From Heterobilharzia americana (taxonomy: Eukaryota > Platyhelminthes > Trematoda > Strigeidida > Schistosomatidae), in the NCBI GenBank assembly GCA_944470555.2, contig OX104134.1, positions 103,906,701-103,970,700 of the forward strand: a DNA stretch of 64,000 bases. The letters run 5' to 3'. The notes beneath the pieces are model-generated. The model saw only the letters and a list, made by a program, of their open reading frames with translations, was not told where the DNA came from and searched no databases. Positions within the stretch are counted from its first letter, which is position 1. The number at the start of each line of letters is the position of its first letter. The position numbers and the translations under genes are program-made. Shown here piece by piece: positions 56,648-64,000 of the stretch.

Positions 56648-56991
56648 ATTTAGGATTTGTCCTGGTGCGAACTTGACAGACGCAAAGACCAATCACTAAT
56701 TATTCGAACTTGTTATATACCCACGAATACGAGACCAAGGAAGAACACGATAGCGTAGTCGGATGGAATAGTATATTTGGATGGTTGTGAGAAGATACCG
56801 ATGCGTTCCAACTAACTGGCTAGAGAGTCGAATACGAGCAATGCAACGTAACACGACAGCGTGTCAAATGGCAGGGATGCTTGACCGGGTGCCTTGAGCT
56901 TAGCGAGTCCAGTTAAACTATCAAGATCAGCATCAATGTTGAAAGTCGTCAATCCTAGGCTATTGATTTTGTGGAAGTATGTGACGCTACA
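56648..56991 (-). repeat. Gypsy-type LTR (minus element, 5')
   Basis: 344 bp, very close to 51635-51978 inverted. It ends next to the TGG primer site at 56647. Sequence beyond 56991 is unrelated to the element. Confidence 0.85.
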
Positions 56992-56999
56992 ATGGTTTG

Positions 57000-58145
57000 T
57001 AGGACTAAATCACACAGGTTATGCAAACTGATGCTTCAGAATTTCTTCGGTATATCAGGTGTGGTTGATCAGAAGATTTACCACTTAAAATTGTAATATT
57101 AACTGATCCTGTTTAAAGTATTTGTTGCTGGAGGGTTTATGAACGTCAACTCACGATTTCGGCTGAGAACCTTCATTTTGGAAGATGAGTCAAGTGAGCA
57201 ATATCAATACCCTCGATACGCGTGATCGAACATACTGAACACAATTTATTATCTAAGGAGTTATTGGCTTCAGATAAGTGATAGATTTTTGAAAGGAAAA
57301 CATAGTCCAGTTGTCGTAACTGGAGTGCCGAATGTTGATCCAGTGCTAAGTTGGGGAATGTCAAAATTGCATGCGCAAATGTTCATGGCCTGGAGTCTAC
57401 TAGGAAATATGCTGTAGCTTGTTTCCACTTCTTTCAGCTGCCACTAGGAAAAGCTGGTGGCTACCACTGTTTGTCGATCAACTGTTTCAAAACAACTGTG
57501 GTCACTGAGTCAAATGCATGAACAGCATTACTTGAAGAAACATTGGGGTTATGATGCGTCAGAATGATTGTGTTTGTGATGGTTTCCTTGCCCTTACTCA
57601 GAAAAGGCAAGTTTAGCCAGTGTCCAAATTTGCACACTCTCTACTCCTAAGAAGCATGTCTATCAGTTATCTCAAAAGAGAGGCAGGCACACTTAGGAAT
57701 AAGTCTTCGACAATAATTTGTAATGCGGCCGACGTTCTGAAGTTTGTTCACAGTGTTCGGTTCTAGGAAGCCCAGAATAGCCACCAACGTAGCTGTCATT
57801 GATTGTTGTCAATTGTTGCCAATAGTGCCTAAGGATGTCTACTGTGAAACCATACACTTTCTGCTCGTTGAATATGAGGCGACTTTTTAACTTTTAACTA
57901 AACTCACAAGAGACAGTCACCGATGTTAACGTCAACAAGATCGAAACCAAACAGGACCTCATGCATACGGCACCGGAGTTATCGTTCTATATTCTGGAGA
58001 CCGAAATTCGTGCCCAAAAACGAAAGTAACTCAGAAACTATCATAATGGCAGTTTTTAGGTTTTCTTCTGCTGTCACATGTATCTGATTGTTATCTTCTA
58101 AGTATGTTCGTGGAACACAAAGTCACATTTTGATCAAAAATATCA
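57000..58145. other. No gene recognised
   Basis: Unclassified sequence right of the LTR pair. No frame with recognisable motifs. Confidence 0.4.
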
Positions 58146-58149
58146 AGTA

Positions 58150-58890
58150 TTGGGAAACATCCTGTCATTGTTTCGGTGCCAAGCCGTCGTTAATCACCAA
58201 TCAGTTGCCAACAATCTATATTTCTTGTGGTAGTACATGCAGTGGTGATGCCCACTGGCTATTTCCAGTTCGAATCACGTGGAGTTCGTGCATAAGATCG
58301 GATTATTCTTTCTGACTCATTCTTTACATATCGATAGCTGGGTGGTATGCTTTGAATGCCACAGTTTGTTAAGTAGTTTCCATGTGGTGCATTACATTGA
58401 TGGTTGTGCATAGTATAGAACACTTTAGTTGTCTCAACTTGAGATACCCATCTAAAACTGTCTGATAAGAAAGTCGACTGAGGGCTTCCTATCAGCGAAG
58501 ACTAAACTCATGCTTATGTAGGTGGTTGCACCAATAGATAGCTTCATCTTGCCATCCATCAGTCGTCATTGACGGGCATCTACCAGTCAGTCGGAGTGGT
58601 TCAGTAAATCTATGCTAATATTCGCCGTTCAGACATCAGGAAGAGGGAAAACCCAGTCAATGGATTTGCATAAACTCAAGTAGCCACAAGAGGTAGTGAA
58701 CGTTTGTTTCAATCCTGTGACACATCACAAATGACTGTTTCCATCGGCTAAAGTTGCCGTTGACGCGTAGCAGTAGGGCAGTTGCGTCGTTATATGGAAT
58801 CTGTCGAAATTTCATGATTTTAGACGATTCGTTGCATCTTCATCACAAGCTCTGTACAACCAATACCACCTAAGGTTTTGGTGTTGTCTT
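58150..58890 (-). mobile_element. Very old Gypsy pol/gag relic
   Basis: The plus strand parallels 54990-55830, the antisense of Gypsy pol, piece by piece. Recognisable are 'cgttaatcaccaatcagttgcc' (GDYRR region, 58171), 'tgcagtggtgatgccca' (SPLHM), 'atgccacag..tgtt' (ASKARR), 'catccatcagtcgtc' (DARRRRLID region) and 'agtggttcagtaaatctatgc' (IDLLNH, 58594). The nucleocapsid end is at about 58850. Identity is low; no frame remains. Confidence 0.65.
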
Positions 58891-58894
58891 CGCA

Positions 58895-59475
58895 ACAGGG
58901 AAGTCGCATTTTCGAAAAAAATGTACTGCTCATCAGAAGGTAGTTTGTTCAGGCTCATTTCTATAAACTCGCAATCTTCCGTTTGTGTCAACTTGACGAA
59001 GGTGCTGATCTTCCTACGGTAACCATATTTCCAGATATGTATTATGATTCATTTCAATTTACCAATGCTTCAGTCTAGATTTTTTCTCAGTCATGGACTT
59101 AGAATGATTTCAGATGAAGTGGAAATGTTATTGATCACCTAGTTGAAGTCTGCATTTCATTAAATACTTAAATTAGTTAGCTGAGTTCAAAAGAGATAAT
59201 CAACTTTATTGCAATTAACCTCGAAGCAGAATGAATTTTATTGGAATAAAATGTTGCCATGATCACAGATTTGAGATCAGTTTTCCCAAATCCCAGAAGT
59301 TCCAGTTTGCGAACAACAAGATCATTTGTTCACGTCCGATAAAATTTATTCCCTGGCCATCGTTTATCGAAATATGATATAGTATTAGAAACCTGAACTT
59401 TTATTTTCTTCCGTATAGGTGCAAACGATTTTCAAGGGGAAAAGGCATTTGAGGCACTGTTTGTGTTAGGAATAC
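58895..59475. other. No gene recognised
   Basis: AT-rich sequence, nothing identified. Confidence 0.4.
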
Positions 59476-59650
59476 TCATTGTCTTTGTATTAGGCATATC
59501 AATAAAGTAAGAAGGAGCGCTTTGAATATCTTTTTCTTCTTTACCAATGGGTCCATAGTAGCCTGTTGATATGAATCTCTTATTTCAACGAAAAGTCGAT
59601 TTAATGAATAAAGAATAGTGTTTTCAATAACTTCTTCAGGTCCTACAGTT
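59476..59650 (-). CDS. Possible terminal exon of an unknown gene
   Basis: The minus-strand frame GPEEVIENTILYSLNRLFVEIR continues into DSYQQATMDPLVKKKKIF and a hydrophobic end LLTLLICLIQRQ before a stop. It is preceded by a possible acceptor (TAACTGTAG|GACCTG near 59642) and contains a possible donor (CATTG|GTAAAG near 59546). The composition looks protein-like, but I cannot name a family, and no neighbouring exon was found. Confidence 0.2.
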
Positions 59651-59679
59651 ACATGTACATAGCGAGTCAACAATATTAA

Positions 59680-60035
59680 GATTTCGGTAAGAGTTTGCTA
59701 ATAATATTGTGCAGTTGAGTAAGTCAATTTACAAATGTCTTGTGTGTACGTTATTGATATGGTCAATCTATTATTACTGGGATTCATTTCTGAATGATTG
59801 GTTATCTAGACACCTATACGACGTAGGGAACGCCACAAAGTGATAGTCCGGTCAAAACATTAGGAAGGTATTTATGAGAGTTGAATGAAATGAACTAAGA
59901 ATGATAGTTTGAGGTGAAATAGCTTGACAGAATGTAACTCGTGCTGGACCGCAAAATGGGCTCAGAGAATGTTTGAGAACTATTCTCCACTATAGGGATG
60001 AAGGCTTTACGACTGCCCATAAGCTTTTATTTATT
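59680..60035. other. No gene recognised
   Basis: Left flank of the twin-primed family A insertion. Confidence 0.4.
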
Positions 60036-60710
60036 CCTCACACCATCTGCTCCATGTCACCCTCAGCTGAAACGCCCAACTCATCGGTTCCCATTTGCCT
60101 ACAACTCGAGGGCCTGGCCTGGCACGTGATATCCCTGGATGGTCTTCTCAGTGTATGCTCAACGCAGTCCATCTCCACTCTATTCTGCATATTTGTTGGG
60201 CGATAGGTTCTCGGTTCGTTCGTTGCCAGCCAGCCAGAGTTCCTTGTTGCTTATTCTTATTATTCTGGTCATCTGATCTTCAGTATCGAGCGGACGTAGG
60301 TGGCAGCTGTTGATGAGTGTCTGCGGTTTGTTGAAAGTGCTTTTCGTAACTCACCAAGTCTCTTAACCATCACAGAGAAGCACTGACTTTACTGACATTA
60401 GTCTTGAAAATACGGATCTTGTTCACGCTTTATGCTGCTGAGTGGAGTTGAGTGGAGTAGATCACCACACTGATTTTACATAAGTGAAAGCCTGTCTTGC
60501 TGTCTTTCCGATCCTGGCTTTGACGTCCTCATGTGTGCCGTCGTCACCACTGCCACTGCCACTGCCACCACCTGTAGTTGGAATGATGCTGTCGTGCCGA
60601 GGAAGGTAGGTGAAAGTGTCAGGTTCATAAGACTGCAGAGAACAGAGTTAAATGACGACGTGCTGCTGAAGCATTATGTTCCACTAGGAACCGAAAGGAC
60701 GTATAAAATA
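60036..60710 (+). mobile_element. RTE family A insertion with 5' inversion (twin priming)
   Basis: 60036-60605 is antisense family A sequence, from the region just 3' of VTWRRW..EE (60036) back to the Gly-encoding run (about 60550-60605). Immediately after, 60632-60710 is sense family A sequence, the extreme 3' end (GACGTGCTGCTGAAGC..TTCCACTAGGAACC) with an A/T-rich tail. About 35 nt of the element between the two parts is lost. This is the layout expected of twin priming. Confidence 0.75.
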
Positions 60711-60714
60711 TATG

Positions 60715-61835
60715 AAGAGGGTATCTACAGTATGAAATGAGAAAATAAGTTTATCTTGTTTAAGATATGAAGGAATTTGTGCACTTCGAGTGGACCCATT
60801 GTAGTTGTAGTGGAGACACTAGCTTTTTTGTGCTCATAACTTAGGTTGTTAGATCATCATTGTTACTGCTTCTAAAGGCTGAAGGTTTGGAAGCTGGAGC
60901 GCCTTTTGAAAAGTTGTTGGAAGCCTGAAAACAATGGAAAACGATTTATTCATACCTGCCGTATGGTTCGTTTAAACGAAATGCAGTAATATGGACCTGC
61001 TAGTATTCTTCACCATACCATTGCTGAGCCATCCCGGAGGTGTTAACTGGCTGTCTATAGTAAGAAATCGTGGTTTCTTTTCTTGAAAACAGTCTCTATC
61101 TACAAATAGTCCAAATGAAGAGCAGTTTTGAAACCACTATGAGCTGTAGCATAGTTGATATCCTTATATGCTAAGACTAAGCGATACAAAACTCAGCACC
61201 CTTAAGCTTTGAAGTCACTAAGTATCTTTGTTAGCCTGTGTTAACTCTTATTTTGTTGCGAAAATAAAGTACTTTTAAGCGGTTTTCAGTGAAACAGAAT
61301 TCGTTTACTGTAGTCTTCTAGTGGTTAACTAATTACATTACATCATAAGAAGCTGATACTCAGTTTTATTTATCATTTGAGTTGTTACGTAGTACCTGAA
61401 GATTCTATTAGGATTGAGGATTTACCATACATCACTAAAACAACCGTCAAAACTCATTGGCTGTGCTAACGATAGCGTTAATAGATATCGGGACTCAATA
61501 GATATGTACTCACCACCATAAGCCATAAACGTCAGTGGGTACAATGAGGACAGTAATAATGACCAGTCTGATTTTGACTAGTTTAGAGAACGTCCACTTT
61601 AAGCGACAGGGGTCATTAAGTTACATACAGTGGTCGCTGTGCTGTATAACCTTTTCTCTAATTTTATTGCGAAAACGTGTTTTAAGTTAAACCAGCTGAA
61701 TGAATAATACCACAGGAACATAGTTATGAGCAGTGGATGGATTAGTATGCTGCAAACTGGATGAAAGTCTCCCTGATTATTTGAAGATCACACTATACAT
61801 AAGGGTTTTCAAAGATTTGAATAGTTTACTAGTTC
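60715..61835. other. No gene recognised
   Basis: AT-rich sequence between two family A insertions. Nothing identified. Confidence 0.4.
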
Positions 61836-61839
61836 ACTA

Positions 61840-64000
61840 GTTACCGGAAAAGGAGGGAAGGTTGGACACAGGGCTAGCAACCCTACACCATATAACAAAT
61901 ACAATCACTAAACAAACTTCAAAGCACACAAAAGATACAAAAAATAAACTCAGTCCTCACTGGAATCGTGGAGACGAAATGACACCAGCTGGTGAAAGCC
62001 TTCGGGAAGCCAATTAGCCTATCTACCTTCTCTTCTCTCCATCAAACCAAAAGTAGGCATGGCGACATGGAATGTCCGTTGACTGGCAAGGCTGCCCAGA
62101 TTGCAAAAGAAATGAGAAGATATAGCACAAGAGTACTAGGGATCTGTGAGGAATCTACAGATGGAATGGAAGTCGACTCTCCAAACTGTCAACTGGAGAG
62201 TCAATTATCTACCCAATATTATCACCCAGACGACAACCACGAGCACACTCAGTTTCACAGTCGCTATCATGATATCCCCTTGAAGAGCATCGAAGGCTCT
62301 CTCTCTCCCTCTCTCTCATACAGTGGGAACCAATCTCCTCCTGCAGGATCACCATCATGACAGCAAGATGGATTCAACTCGAAACGAAGCAAAGTTACAA
62401 TCATTAAGTGCTACGCTACGCACCTACAAATACTGGAGAAGGAGGAATTCTATACACAACTGCAATCAGTACTGGACAAGACCCCACACCAGTTGGCAAT
62501 GGCGACATCAACATTCTAATGGGTGGGGTGACACGAATACCAGCCAAACTGGGAGCAGACAACACAAGAAGAGAACTCATCACACGTGGAGAAGCACTTG
62601 GTGAAATGAAGAATGAGAATGGAGAACTGTTTGCTGACCTCTGCACACTTAATGATTTGGTGATTGCAGTGAGGCAGTGTGTACAAACACAAGGATATTC
62701 ACAAGGCAGCCACATGGATTTGATTTCACCACATGGACACACTTACAATTAAATCGAATTCACTTCACTCTGTAGAAAATGGAGATGCAAACTACTGGAT
62801 ACAAAAGATCAAGAAGGGGAACATACCACTCACTGTCTAGTGCAAAGAACCTACCTTCAAAATCAAGTTGGAAGCCTTCAAGGGAGTTGGTGATAGACCA
62901 CAGTTCAAGTTGAACAACCACCCAGAACAGAAACTGAACTGAATTGAACTGAAGGACGAAACTACAGGCGACATCTTCATTCACATCAGCCATCAGGACA
63001 AAATGGGAGACACCAAGCAGCATACCTGAAGAAACCTGCGCCGAAGAACACTGGAACTGTTTGGAAGAGATGTAGAAGGAAACCGGCATAACCTTATTAG
63101 GAAGGAAGAAGAGGCGGCAAGACAAGGAATGGATCTCAACGGACACATGGACGCTGATAGAGGAGGGAGAGGGAGAGGAAGATGCTGCGACAGAAGATGA
63201 ACCAGTGCAGTGCAGTGGAGTGGAGTGTGGAGTGCGAGGATGAACAACGAAAAGAGGAACTGAATACAACCTGTAAGAAAAACACTACACTGGACAAAGA
63301 AGTGAATAAGAGTGCGTGGAAAGACAAAGCATATTTCTACGACACACTTGAAAGTGAAGCAGAACAGGCTGCAGGTAGATAGGAGAGACAGAGACCTGAC
63401 AACATCATATCAAATAACAAGGTTACCATCAAGGAGGAGAGAGATGAACACAGATGAAAGCAATGAAAGATAGTGAAGGCATGTTAGTTAGCATCAAAGA
63501 AGAGAAGGAAATGAAACGATGGGTTGACCACTTCGAAAAGTTCTTGAGTCAACCACCACCGTCGCTTGTAACTCGCCCAGAAATATCACCAGCAGCCCAG
63601 CCACCGAGCTATCAGTGAACACTAGCTCCCCCTGAAGAGTGGAAGTCCTGAACGCCACAAAGTCACTGAAATCCGGGAAAGCAGAAGGACCAGATGGAAT
63701 TCCTGCACAAGCACTGGAAACAGAGGCAGAAACATCAGCGGACATGCTCACACCACTATTGTAGAAGGTTTGCAAGGAAGGAAGGAAAGGTACCTGCCTG
63801 CCGATTGGAAGAAGGGCTACCTTGCAAAATGTCCTAAGAAGGGAGACCTAAGGATTGGCAGGAACTGGCTAGGAATCATGCTCCACCTCTGTCCACCCGA
63901 AGCATAATATTAAGCCGTATAGTACTGGAGAGACTGGAAAATGCTCTGGATTCAAAATGACGATGGGAACAGTCTGGCTGGTTGGCTGGCTGACTGGCTT
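61840..64000 (+). mobile_element. RTE family A element, running off the window
   Basis: The 5' sequence is slightly shorter than in other copies (TTCACTAGTTACCGGAAAAGGAGGGAAGG). It is nearly identical to the 31.5-kb copy through the endonuclease, again with a stop right after TWNV (about 62064-62082). GDINIL..IPAKLGADN lies near 62508, the linker at 62880-63400, and the RT start with LKSGKAEGPDGIPAQAL near 63670. The window ends in the GGCT/GACT run in the RT. From about 63480 it diverges somewhat from the other copies. Frame broken; not autonomous as seen. Confidence 0.85.

Larger units (their letters stand above)
54190..56991 (-). mobile_element. Internally deleted Gypsy-type LTR retrotransposon, minus strand
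   Basis: 2.8 kb with both LTRs (56991-56648 and 54534-54190), a TGGTGAGCCCGACG primer-binding site right after the 5' LTR, gag, protease and the first RT motif. A deletion then runs to the 3' non-coding region near 54940, with a polypurine tract before the 3' LTR. It lacks RT catalytic motifs, RNase H and integrase, so any movement would need enzymes from another copy. It lies tail-to-tail with the plus element. Confidence 0.88.

Noticed and set aside
51635..56991. An endogenous retrovirus with an envelope gene
   Set aside because: Gag, protease and integrase-end sequences are of the Gypsy retrotransposon kind, and no envelope-like frame is present between pol and the LTR.

Overview
The window looks like a piece of a trematode (blood-fluke, Schistosoma-like) nuclear genome. 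The sequence is AT-rich and intron-containing, and is packed with RTE-type non-LTR retrotransposons, CR1-like fragments, a Penelope-like element with GIY-YIG nuclease remnants, Gypsy-type LTR elements, and one remnant resembling the schistosome SM-alpha hammerhead retroposon. The genus is an inference from this repeat content and from the very short 5' introns of the one host gene. A run of 62 N at 48158-48219 shows this is an assembled scaffold.

The one host gene I can reconstruct is on the minus strand at 30374-20596. It has seven coding exons with consistent phases and encodes a 541-residue MBOAT7 / lysophosphatidylinositol acyltransferase 1 homologue with the conserved Asn/His pair. Its first two introns are only 38 and 48 nt. 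Its large introns carry retroelement fragments, including a palindrome with ~0.75 kb arms at 23.92-25.52 kb.

Region by region: 0-1.5 kb, RTE family A fragment (minus). 1.5-5.5 kb, no gene seen, with an old RTE family B scrap at 2.3-2.7 kb. 5.55-8.95 kb, a full-length but decayed family A element inserted in a Penelope-like element, with an 11-bp target duplication. 9-10.9 kb, Penelope RT (minus) and GIY-YIG (plus) fragments. 11.25-18.3 kb, a near-identical partial duplicate of 24.76-33.49 kb, lacking ~1.78 kb, so it carries only part of MBOAT7 exon 4 and exon 5. 20.6-30.4 kb, MBOAT7. 31.5-35 kb, a family A element. 35.5-40.7 kb, an old family B copy split by a younger 3.94-kb family B element with a 9-bp target duplication and a possible HDV-like ribozyme at its 5' end. 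41.8-45 kb, worn Gypsy and CR1-like remains. 45-46.4 kb, a family A fragment. 46.4-51.6 kb, an unknown ORF, the gap, and family A and CR1-like fragments. 51.6-57 kb, two internally deleted Gypsy elements in opposite orientation. 58-60.7 kb, a Gypsy relic, one possible exon and a twin-primed family A insertion. 61.8-64 kb, another family A copy running off the end.

Apart from MBOAT7 the window is a record of transposon history: nested insertion, fold-back duplication, internal deletion and amplification of a family A lineage whose copies share the same early stop codon. No RNA-processing system, CRISPR array, rRNA or intact tRNA was seen.
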